The notes under the pieces: model-generated
What the model was told of the DNA's origin: nothing
Database searches by the model: none
Seen by the model: the letters and a program-made list of their open reading frames with translations, nothing else
Made by a program: the position numbers and the translations under genes
Shown: one piece after another, positions 34,114 through 41,840 of the stretch
Numbering within the stretch: the stretch's first letter is position 1
Layout of the letters: every line of letters starts with the position of its first letter
NCBI GenBank assembly: GCA_017632855.1
Contig: JAGBQM010000010.1
Coordinates: forward strand, 1-54,314
Reading direction: 5' to 3'
DNA: 54,314 nt
Origin: Aeriscardovia sp.
GTDB lineage: Bacteria > Actinomycetota > Actinomycetes > Actinomycetales > Bifidobacteriaceae

Positions 34114-35271
34114 GTGGGTGTCGTGGTTTTGAGCGCCGTCAGGACGGCAATAGGCAGGTTTGGCGGAATGTTTAAAGACAAGTCTTCCCTGGAGCTCTCC
34201 GTACCCTGCGCCCAGGCCGCCCTCAAACGAAGCGGGATTGATCCTGAAAGGGTGAAAAGGTGCGTTTGGGGAAACGCCATACAGGCCTTTTCAGGGCAGA
34301 ATCTGGCCCGCCAAATCGCCCTTTCTTCAGGGCTTCCCCTCTCCTCCTGCGCCCTTACGCTAAACCAGGTGTGCGGATCCGGCATGGCTGCCGTAAAGAT
34401 CGGAGCGGAGGAGGTCTTGCTTGAAGAAAGCGATGCCGTATTGGTTGGAGGGGTTGAATCCATGAGCAGGGTCCCCTTCTACATGAACCTAAGGTGGGGG
34501 AAAAAATACGGATCCATGGAGGCTTTCGACGGCCTTCAAAAAGACGGGCTATCCGACGCTTTTTCCGGAGAAGCTATGGGAGTAACGGCGGAAAATGTGG
34601 CTGAGAAATATTCGGTTTCCAGATCGCAACAGGATCTTTTCGCCCTTTCCTCCCAAAAGAAAGCGGCTTTGGCCAGGGATCTTGGAGAATTTAAGGAAGA
34701 AATAATTCCCGTAGAAGCCGATGGGGAAAAAAAGGAAATAGACGAGTGCATCAGGCAGACATCCCTGGAAAAGCTCTCCCTTTTGAAGCCGGCCTTTAAA
34801 GAGGGCGGAAGCGTGACGGCGGGAAATTCCAGCCCCTTAAGCGACGGGGCCGCGGCCCTGGTGCTTTGCAGGGAGGAAGTTGCCAGAGATCTGGGCCTTA
34901 CCGCCCTGGCCAGGATAGATTCTTTTGCCCAGGTCGGCTTCGAACCTTCCCTCATGGGCTATTCCCCCGCCTTATCAATGCAAAAACTTTCCGAAAAAGG
35001 CGGCTTTTCTTTAAGCGACGTGGATCTTTTCGAAATTAACGAGGCCTTCGCCAGTCAAAGCGTGGCGGTCATAAGGGATCTGGGCCTGAAGGAGGAAAGG
35101 GTGAACGTGAGAGGCGGGGCCATAGCTTTAGGCCACCCTTTGGGGTGCAGCGGGGCCAGAATACTTGTCACCCTCATCCATGCCTTAAAGTCGCGAGGCC
35201 TTGAGACGGGAGTGGCTTCCCTGTGCGTAGGGGGAGGAATGGGAGTTTCTATGAAAGTGAGTCTGTTATGA
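34114..35271 (+). CDS. Acetyl-CoA C-acetyltransferase (thiolase)
   Basis: Condenses two acetyl-CoA to acetoacetyl-CoA, the first step toward HMG-CoA. The 385-residue length is standard. The acyl-carrying cysteine is Cys87 in NQVCGSGMAAV. His341 in GHPLGCSGAR and Cys371 in CVGGGMG complete the active site, and NEAFA is conserved. The GTG start at 34114 follows AAAGGAG. TAATAAAAT (about 34088-34096) in the gap upstream is a possible -10 region. It leads a chain of six overlapping genes; the ATGA overlap with HMG-CoA reductase ties it to mevalonate synthesis rather than to fat breakdown. Confidence 0.95.
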   Translation: MGVVVLSAVRTAIGRFGGMFKDKSSLELSVPCAQAALKRSGIDPERVKRCVWGNAIQAFSGQNLARQIALSSGLPLSSCALTLNQVCGSGMAAVKIGAEEVLLEESDAVLVGGVESMSRVPFYMNLRWGKKYGSMEAFDGLQKDGLSDAFSGEAMGVTAENVAEKYSVSRSQQDLFALSSQKKAALARDLGEFKEEIIPVEADGEKKEIDECIRQTSLEKLSLLKPAFKEGGSVTAGNSSPLSDGAAALVLCREEVARDLGLTALARIDSFAQVGFEPSLMGYSPALSMQKLSEKGGFSLSDVDLFEINEAFASQSVAVIRDLGLKEERVNVRGGAIALGHPLGCSGARILVTLIHALKSRGLETGVASLCVGGGMGVSMKVSLL

Positions 35272-36572
35272 AGTTTTATGAGCTCACCCCTCAGGAAAGA
35301 AGGAACTTTTTAGAGAGGGAAGGCTACATCACCCACAACGACGCAAGGCTTCTTCGCCTCACCCCACTTCTTCGCGAGTATGCGGCAGACGGGATGATAG
35401 AAAACCAGGTGGGGATAATGGGGATCCCCATAGGCCTTTTGATGGGCCTTAAAGTAAACGGAGACGAGTACAACGTGCCCATGGCCACAGAAGAGCCCTC
35501 CGTAGTTGCCGGAGCCTGCGCGGGAGCGAAAATAGCGCGCGAAAACGGAGGGGTGAACGCCGCAATATGGCCCCTCAGGGTGATTCCTGCAGACATAGTT
35601 TTCCAAAGAGTGTCGCCGGAGCAGCAGGAAGAATTTGAAAAAAAGATTGAGGACCACAACAAGGACATGATGAAAGTCATGCGAAAGTCAGTGCCTACCC
35701 TCACCCATCACAACGGAGGCATAGAAGGGATATCGTGCTTCTCCATCCGCAGAGGGGAATTTTGGAAGGTCCGCCTTTGGATTTGGCCCGGGGAGGCCAT
35801 GGGGGCGAATATAGCCAACAAACTAAGCGAGGCGGAAGCGAAGTACCTAGAAGGCCTTTTGGGAATAAAGCCCTTGGCGGCGATACTTTCCAACGCGGAA
35901 ACGGAAACAGTGGCGTGCTCGGTGGAAATAGATCCCGACACTTTGGAAACCAAAACCGAGCCGGGGCTAAGCATAGCGAGAAAGATAGTGGATCTGAGCC
36001 GCTGGAGCGAAATGGACGACACCAGGGCCGTTACCCACAACAAGGGAATAATGAACGGAGTGGTGGCCTGCGCCCTGGCCAACGGCAACGACACGCGGGC
36101 CGTGGAGGCCGCAGCCCATTGGTACGCTTCAAGGGGAGGGAGCTACAAACCCCTTTCGACATGGTTTTTCAAGCCCGATACCCGAAAAAAGATTCTGGTG
36201 GGCAAACTCTTTATGCCCATGGCCATAGGCAGGGTGGGCTTTTCCATAACTACCCTGGGAACGCCTCAGCTTTGCCAAAGAATTTTGGGAGCCGAAGACC
36301 TTTGGGGGACCCAGAAGGTGTTTGGGGCGGTGGGGCTAGTGCAAAACCTGGCCGCCTTAAAGAGCATAGCTTCGGAGGGAATAACCCAAGGGCACTTGAA
36401 AGTAAGAAGCTACAACCTGGCCAGGGCCGCCGGAGCCCAGGGGGAAGAAATCAAGAAAGTGGCCAAACATATGACGCAAAACTCCAAGCGCACCGTAAGG
36501 CAGGCCGGCATAAAGCTCGCTAAAATGCGCGACAGCGAGATTTTTGAAGACTACGAGGACAAAGATGAGTGA
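35268..36572 (+). CDS. mvaA: HMG-CoA reductase, class II
   Basis: Reduces HMG-CoA to mevalonate with NAD(P)H. The 434-residue product is of the soluble bacterial class II type: ENQVGIMGIPIGLLMGLKVN, ATEEPSVVAGAC (catalytic Glu75 or Glu76), GEAMGANIAN (cofactor region), THNKG (Lys259), GNDTRAVEA (Asp275) and GHLKVRS (His376). The frame is open upstream, but ATG 35268 gives the usual start MKFYELTPQERR and a four-base overlap with the thiolase gene. It overlaps mvaS by eight bases. In principle class II enzymes can run in reverse; the gene neighbours argue for synthesis. Confidence 0.95.
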   Translation: MKFYELTPQERRNFLEREGYITHNDARLLRLTPLLREYAADGMIENQVGIMGIPIGLLMGLKVNGDEYNVPMATEEPSVVAGACAGAKIARENGGVNAAIWPLRVIPADIVFQRVSPEQQEEFEKKIEDHNKDMMKVMRKSVPTLTHHNGGIEGISCFSIRRGEFWKVRLWIWPGEAMGANIANKLSEAEAKYLEGLLGIKPLAAILSNAETETVACSVEIDPDTLETKTEPGLSIARKIVDLSRWSEMDDTRAVTHNKGIMNGVVACALANGNDTRAVEAAAHWYASRGGSYKPLSTWFFKPDTRKKILVGKLFMPMAIGRVGFSITTLGTPQLCQRILGAEDLWGTQKVFGAVGLVQNLAALKSIASEGITQGHLKVRSYNLARAAGAQGEEIKKVAKHMTQNSKRTVRQAGIKLAKMRDSEIFEDYEDKDE

Positions 36573-37734
36573 AGTCGGAATAGAAAGAATCGGCTTCGCC
36601 ACGCCGGGGCTTTACATGGATATGAAAGATCTCGCACGAAGGCGGGGAATAGATCCCGATAAATACACCGTAGGGATAGGCCAAAGCGAGCAGAGCGTGG
36701 CCCCTTCCAGCCAGGATGCGGTGACCTTGGCCGCCGCCGCCGCCAAAGACGCGCTGGAAGGCGAAAGCCTCGAAGGGCTTGACATGATCCTTTTGGGCAC
36801 CGAAAGCGCGGTGGATGCCAGCAGGGCGGCAGCCGTGTATGTGAAAGAACTTTTGGGCCTTCCGGACGCCGTAAGGTGCGTGGAAGTCAAGCAGGCGTGC
36901 TACGGGGCGACAGCTGCCCTTTTCTGGGCTCTCGATTACGTTTCAAGAAGGAAGGACCGCAAAGTCCTCGTCATAGGAAGCGATGTGGCCCGCTACGGCT
37001 TAAATACCCCGGGAGAAGTCACCCAGGGCGCCGGGGCCGTGTCAATGCTTGTCTCCTACGACCCCAAAATCCTGGCAATAGAAGATGACAGCGTCTTCAT
37101 GACGGCGGAAGTGGCAGATTTTTGGCGTCCGCTTTATTCCAATTGCGCCCTGGTAAACGGACGCTACTCCACCCAGATTTATCTTGAGTTCTTCTCCAAA
37201 CTTTGGGAAAGGTACAAGCAAAAGACCGGAAAAGGCGCCAAAGATTTCGAGGCCTTCCTTTTTCACCTTCCCTTTGCCAAGATGGGGCTGAAAGCCCTGA
37301 AAGAAGTCTTAAAGGAAGCAGACGATGCCACTTTTGCCAGGCTCTCCAAAAGGTTTGAAACCTCGGCGGCCTACTCAAGACGGGTGGGAAATATATACTC
37401 CGGATCCCTTTACCTCTCCCTGCTCAGCCTCCTTGAAGGGCAAGCCATGGAACCGGGGTCCAGGATCGCGCTCTTTTCCTATGGATCGGGGGCGGAAGCC
37501 GAGCTGTTTAGCGCCACGCTTAAAGAGGGGTATCTTTCCCGCCTTTATCCTGAAAGGCACCTGAAGATGATAGAGGGAAGGAAACGGGTGACGGTAGACG
37601 AGTACGAGCACCTCTTTTCCGATTTTCCGACTTCTTCTCCCCAGGATTACGCCTGCGACAAAAAATACTTTTCCGGCCCCTTCAGGCTTGTGGGGGTAAA
37701 AGATCAGCAGAGGATGTACGAAGCCGATGAATGA
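36565..37734 (+). CDS. mvaS: HMG-CoA synthase
   Basis: Joins acetyl-CoA and acetoacetyl-CoA to HMG-CoA. The 389-residue product starts MSEVGIERIGFATPGLYMDM. The catalytic residues line up with the Staphylococcus enzyme: Glu80 in GTESAVDASRAAAV, Cys112 in QACYGATAAL and His234 in LFHLPFAKMG. YSGSLYLSLLSLLE is also conserved. The start is the ATG at 36565 inside the end of mvaA; an earlier ATG at 36544 adds residues outside the family. It overlaps ligA by eight bases. With the two genes before it, it makes up the complete upper mevalonate route. Confidence 0.95.
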   Translation: MSEVGIERIGFATPGLYMDMKDLARRRGIDPDKYTVGIGQSEQSVAPSSQDAVTLAAAAAKDALEGESLEGLDMILLGTESAVDASRAAAVYVKELLGLPDAVRCVEVKQACYGATAALFWALDYVSRRKDRKVLVIGSDVARYGLNTPGEVTQGAGAVSMLVSYDPKILAIEDDSVFMTAEVADFWRPLYSNCALVNGRYSTQIYLEFFSKLWERYKQKTGKGAKDFEAFLFHLPFAKMGLKALKEVLKEADDATFARLSKRFETSAAYSRRVGNIYSGSLYLSLLSLLEGQAMEPGSRIALFSYGSGAEAELFSATLKEGYLSRLYPERHLKMIEGRKRVTVDEYEHLFSDFPTSSPQDYACDKKYFSGPFRLVGVKDQQRMYEADE

Positions 37735-40072
37735 AGCGAACGCCGTTCTCGGAACCGATCAGGATGTGGAAGCCCTGTCAAAAATAGATTTGGAAAGGCT
37801 CAGCCTGGAAGAGGCGCAGAAACTGCATAAGGCCTTGGCGGGATTCATAGAGAGAGACAGGAATCTCTACTATAACTCTGTAGATCCCGTGGCTTCGGAC
37901 AACGCCTACGACGTCAGATTGGCCGCGCTTAAGAGAATTGAAGATCTGTGGCCTTCCCTGTCTTCTTCCCTTCCTCAAAAAGTGGGGGCCATGCCTAGGA
38001 CGCGCCCCCTCCTCCACCCCTCCAAAATGCTCAGCCTCGAAGACGTGTTTTCCAAAGAAGAGCTGGAAAAGTGGTACGAAGAAACTTCCTCCATCCTTCA
38101 TGACGATTCTCTTCAGGTCAGCTGCGAAGTCAAAATAGACGGCCTGGCGGTAGATCTGGTCTACGAAGAGGGGATTTTGACTTCGGCCTCTACCCGAGGC
38201 GACGGCTTGGAAGGAGAAGATATCACGGAAAACGCGATGTCCATTCCCTCCATTCCCCAAAAGCTCGCCTTGGAAGGGAGGGCCTCATTCCTGGAAGTTA
38301 GGGGCGAGGCCTTTATGAGGTTTGACGATTTTAACGAGTTAAACCGCGAAAGGGAAAAAGAAGGCAAGCCTCTCTTCGCAAATCCCAGAAACGCCGCCGC
38401 CGGGGCTCTTAGGCAGAAAAACCTGGGGGAAGACCCCTTAAGGAGGCTGACCTTCCTGGCCCATGGAGTGGGCAAGGCGGAGTGGAAGAAAAATCCTCCC
38501 TCCCGCCTTTCTGAAATCTACGACTTTTACCAGGATTGCAATATACCGGTTTCTCCAAACAGGTCTCTTGAGGCCTCTTTTGAGGGGATATGGGAAATGG
38601 CAAAAAGGCTGGGGGAAAAAAGAAACTCCCTGGAGCATCCCTTGGACGGCATGGTGGTGAAAGTAAACAGCCTTTCTTTCCAGGAGAGCCTCGGAGCCAC
38701 TTCCCACGCTCCCAGGTGGGCCGTGGCCTACAAATACCCGGCCCAGGAAGCCCATACCCTTTTGAAGGGCGTAAGCGTACAGGTGGGGCGGACAGGGAAA
38801 GTGACTCCGATAGCGGAGCTCGAACCCGTCCTTTTAGCGGGATCTACCGTCTCGCGCGCCACTCTGCACAACGGCGAAGTGGTGGAAAAAAAGCAGATTA
38901 TGATAGGAGACACCGTCGTCATTAAAAAGGCTGGAGACATTATTCCGGAAGTTATTTCCCCGGTCCTTTCGGCGAGGGATCCTTCACGGGTCCATCCTTT
39001 TTCCATGCCTCAAAGATGCCCCTATTGCGACTCTTTTCTGGTCAAAGGAGAGGAAGGGGAAGGGGTGGATCTGTACTGCCCCAACAGAGAGGGGTGCCCC
39101 GCCCAAATCGTGGGCAGGCTCCTTTACATAGCCGGCAGGAAAATCTTCGATATAGACGAGCTCGGGGAAGAGAGCGCATGCGCCCTGGCGTGGCCTGAAA
39201 AAGGGAGGCCTGAAAACTCTGAACTGTATCGCCCGGGGCTTAAAGAGGTGGAGGAAGGATCTCTTCCAAAAGTTCCCTCCTCCCCCCTTCCCGAAAAACA
39301 ACCCCCCCTGCTTTCAAGCGAAGCGGGACTGTTTTCGCTGAAAGGTGAGGATCTGGCGAAAGTGGAAGTATGGAGGGAAATCCCTTCAGTCAGGACCTTT
39401 GAAAAAGAGGGAAAAAAAGAGAAGCGCATCCTGGGGGGATCCGGCTACTTTGACAGGGTTGCCATCTTTCGCTCCGAATCCGGACGCCTGCGCGCAAATG
39501 CGGAAAAGATGCTGCAGGAAATAGACAAAGCCAGAAGCGTAGACCTTTCAAGATTTCTTTGCGGACTGTGTATAAAGCACCTGGGCCCGAATACCGCAAA
39601 ACTCGTCTCTTCCCGCTTTGCAGGCATAGGGGAAGTGGAAAACGCCGGGCTGGAAGATCTTAAGTCCATTAGGGGCGTGGGAGAGAAGACGGCCCTGGCA
39701 ATATTTAGGTATTTTAAGGCGGCAAAAGACCCGCAAAGCTTTGAAGGGAAAATCTTCACTTCGTGGATTCGAGCCGGACTCGGAAAAAAGGAAGGAACGG
39801 AAGAGGCAGCCGGACCGCTTTTAGGGCTTTCTTTTGTACTCACAGGCACGCTGGAAGGCATGAGCAGAGCCGAAGCGGAAAAAGAAATAGAAAAAGCGGG
39901 AGGCAGGGTGTCCTCTTCGGTAAGCTCTAAAACAAGCTACCTTTTGTCTGGGGAAAATCCCGGATCGAAATTGGCCACGGCGGAGAAACTTGGGATTAAG
40001 ATCATAGGAAAAGAAGAGTTTGAAAAGCTTTTGAGGGGCGAAAGTGGGAAAGTGGATAAAGACGCGACCTAA
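37727..40072 (+). CDS. ligA: NAD+-dependent DNA ligase with bifidobacterial-type insertion
   Basis: Seals nicks in DNA during replication and repair. The adenylated lysine is Lys136 in VKIDGLAVD. The OB fold includes VQVGRTGKVTPIAELEPV. The zinc finger has CPYC and two later cysteines (CPNREGC). A BRCT domain ends the protein (GLSFVLTGTL onward). After the zinc finger, GRKIFDIDELGEE is followed by an extra segment of about 70 residues rich in Pro and Glu before the helix-hairpin-helix part resumes with GLFSLKGEDL. The 781-residue length is above the usual 670. It sits as the fourth gene of the mevalonate chain, and its expression may depend on that promoter. Confidence 0.95.
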   Translation: MNEANAVLGTDQDVEALSKIDLERLSLEEAQKLHKALAGFIERDRNLYYNSVDPVASDNAYDVRLAALKRIEDLWPSLSSSLPQKVGAMPRTRPLLHPSKMLSLEDVFSKEELEKWYEETSSILHDDSLQVSCEVKIDGLAVDLVYEEGILTSASTRGDGLEGEDITENAMSIPSIPQKLALEGRASFLEVRGEAFMRFDDFNELNREREKEGKPLFANPRNAAAGALRQKNLGEDPLRRLTFLAHGVGKAEWKKNPPSRLSEIYDFYQDCNIPVSPNRSLEASFEGIWEMAKRLGEKRNSLEHPLDGMVVKVNSLSFQESLGATSHAPRWAVAYKYPAQEAHTLLKGVSVQVGRTGKVTPIAELEPVLLAGSTVSRATLHNGEVVEKKQIMIGDTVVIKKAGDIIPEVISPVLSARDPSRVHPFSMPQRCPYCDSFLVKGEEGEGVDLYCPNREGCPAQIVGRLLYIAGRKIFDIDELGEESACALAWPEKGRPENSELYRPGLKEVEEGSLPKVPSSPLPEKQPPLLSSEAGLFSLKGEDLAKVEVWREIPSVRTFEKEGKKEKRILGGSGYFDRVAIFRSESGRLRANAEKMLQEIDKARSVDLSRFLCGLCIKHLGPNTAKLVSSRFAGIGEVENAGLEDLKSIRGVGEKTALAIFRYFKAAKDPQSFEGKIFTSWIRAGLGKKEGTEEAAGPLLGLSFVLTGTLEGMSRAEAEKEIEKAGGRVSSSVSSKTSYLLSGENPGSKLATAEKLGIKIIGKEEFEKLLRGESGKVDKDAT

Positions 40073-41246
40073 GGGAGAAGGCGAAAGCGCGCAAGAGGCA
40101 TGCAGGCCCACATCCGATAAAGATGAGCTGAAAATAGAGAGAGAGGCCTTCGAAAAGATAAAGGGCATAATCTCTCCAAGGCTGGGAATTGAAATTTCCC
40201 ACTTTGACATGATTTCCTCGATCAGCGCCGTAAAACGCCGCTCACTCCTCTCCAAGGAAACTACTTACGAAGTAAATGTGGACATAGAAATTCCCGAAGG
40301 GAGCGCGGGGCCGGAGGGGGAATTGGAGGGGGAAATCGCCGCGGCCCTTGAGACCATAGGATCTTCTTTCCTCAAAATCATCCCTTCCGTAAAGCTGCAT
40401 CCCATGGAGAAGTCAAAGCTTGACGTGCTTATGAGCAAGCATGTTTTTTCTCCCCAAAATCCTTCCATTCCCATTCTGGTAGTGGCAAGCGGAAAGGGGG
40501 GAGTGGGGAAATCTTCCATCGCCGTAAACCTGGCGGCGACGTATGCCGCCATGGGCAAAAAGCCCGGCCTGATAGACGCCGACGTATACGGTTATTCCCT
40601 TTCTTCCATGCTTGGGATAAAGGAGCGTCCAAACACCGTAGATTCCATGCTTATCCCGGCGTCGGCATGGGGAATAAAGGCTGTGTCTTTAGGCATGTTC
40701 GCCCCCGACAACAAGCCAATCCTCTGGAGGGGGCCGCGACTTTCAAGGGCTTTTTCCCAATTTATAAACAAAACCCTATGGGATGATATTGGAATTTTAA
40801 TAGTAGACCTTCCCCCAGGCACCGGAGACATGATGATTTCCTGCGCTCAAATGCTTCCTACCTCCTCCTGCCTTTTGGTGACCACTCCCCAGATTTCGGC
40901 TTCCCTCGTCGCTTCCAGGAGCGCCGTGGCGTTCGCCAAGTTCAACGAAAAAATCCTGGGCGTGGTGGAAAATATGGCCTTTTCCGAGGAAGGCGGGAAA
41001 AACGCGTTTCCCTTCGGAAGGGGCGGAGGGGAGAAGGCCGTAGAGATCCTCTCGGAAGCTAGCGGAAGGCATATCCCGCTTTTGGCCAAAATTCCTTTGG
41101 ACTCAGATATTTCGATGCTTTGCGACGAAGGGAGGCCGGCCGTTTTAAATGAGGACGGATCCCTCAGGTCCACTCGCCTGGCCCGTCTTTTTTCTTCCCT
41201 TGCCGAAAAAATAGAAAACCTTGTGAAGGCGGATGAAATCTTGTGA
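40044..41246 (+). CDS. mrp: Mrp/NBP35-family iron-sulfur carrier ATPase
   Basis: P-loop ATPase that probably carries or delivers Fe-S clusters. The Walker A motif of the deviant type, ASGKGGVGKSS (148-158, Lys156), is preceded by an N-terminal region resembling the MIP18/DUF59 domain. LIDADVYGYSLSSMLG and VDLPPGTGD are standard Mrp motifs. The usual C-terminal CPxC cluster ligands are not seen: VVENMAF is followed by SEEGGKNAFPFGRGGGE, with no cysteines there. The GTG start at 40044 lies 29 bases inside ligA; no other standard start keeps the N-terminal domain. It overlaps the TetR gene by four bases. Confidence 0.9.
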   Translation: MGKWIKTRPKGEGESAQEACRPTSDKDELKIEREAFEKIKGIISPRLGIEISHFDMISSISAVKRRSLLSKETTYEVNVDIEIPEGSAGPEGELEGEIAAALETIGSSFLKIIPSVKLHPMEKSKLDVLMSKHVFSPQNPSIPILVVASGKGGVGKSSIAVNLAATYAAMGKKPGLIDADVYGYSLSSMLGIKERPNTVDSMLIPASAWGIKAVSLGMFAPDNKPILWRGPRLSRAFSQFINKTLWDDIGILIVDLPPGTGDMMISCAQMLPTSSCLLVTTPQISASLVASRSAVAFAKFNEKILGVVENMAFSEEGGKNAFPFGRGGGEKAVEILSEASGRHIPLLAKIPLDSDISMLCDEGRPAVLNEDGSLRSTRLARLFSSLAEKIENLVKADEIL

Positions 41247-41746
41247 CAAACCCTACTTTTAACCGTCTTAAAAACCCCAAGAAGGCAGCCATAGAACGGG
41301 CGCTCTTGCTGGAGTTCAGCTCTTACCCCCTTTCAGAAGCCACTGTAAGCAGGATTGTGGAGGAGGCCGGAATTTCCAGAGGTGCTTTTTACGTCTATTT
41401 TTCTGATCTCAAAGATGCGTACTTGTACATTTGCCGGGAGATTATCCGCAGAGTGCACTTGTCAAATCCGGGAAACCTTGAAGACGGCACCCCTGAAAAA
41501 TACATCGAAGCCGTGAAAGCCTTCGTAGGTTCCACGGAGGCCGAGGGGTATATGAAATTTTTCGCCAGAGCCTTTGTAGACAATGCCAAAGTCACCAAAG
41601 AGATTTGGAGGGAAGAGGCCGCCAATCCCATCACATGGGCCGTTTCCCTGCTTTGCCATGAAACCATACGATCCATCTACAAGGGATCGGATGCTAAAGA
41701 GTGCATAGAGCGGCTCCGCTTTGCCCTTTCAAAGCTTTTGGCCTGA
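41243..41746 (+). CDS. TetR-family transcriptional regulator
   Basis: DNA-binding repressor. The 167-residue product has a TetR helix-turn-helix at about residues 28-55 (ATVSRIVEEAGISRGAFYVY) and a short ligand-binding part. The GTG start at 41243 overlaps the mrp stop by four bases, so it is the last gene of the thiolase-to-mrp chain. The efflux gene starts 94 bases downstream on the same strand, and a palindrome typical of a TetR site lies in between. It may therefore regulate the pump and so link it to the mevalonate unit. Confidence 0.88.
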   Translation: MTNPTFNRLKNPKKAAIERALLLEFSSYPLSEATVSRIVEEAGISRGAFYVYFSDLKDAYLYICREIIRRVHLSNPGNLEDGTPEKYIEAVKAFVGSTEAEGYMKFFARAFVDNAKVTKEIWREEAANPITWAVSLLCHETIRSIYKGSDAKECIERLRFALSKLLA

Positions 41747-41790
41747 TTTCTTTTCTCCCTCTTTTCCCTTTCCTGTGCTATATTATTATT

Positions 41791-41809
41791 AATTGACACA
41801 CTGTCATTT
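41791..41809 (+). promoter_or_regulatory. Candidate TetR operator overlapping a -35 box
   Basis: TGACA-CAC-TGTCA (41794-41806) is a perfect inverted repeat, and AA/TT bases flank it on each side to 41791 and 41809. TTGACA, a consensus -35, lies within it (41793-41798). No equally good -10 is seen downstream, but TATATTATTATT lies just upstream. It is placed 32 bases before the MFS start codon. Confidence 0.55.
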
Positions 41810-41840
41810 TTATCCATTCAAGCTGTAAAGAAGGTGTGTG

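Noticed and set aside
35735-36523. Plus-strand open frame (262 codons) in another frame of mvaA
   Set aside because: Overlaps the whole reductase core; the product is Gly/Arg-rich without motifs.
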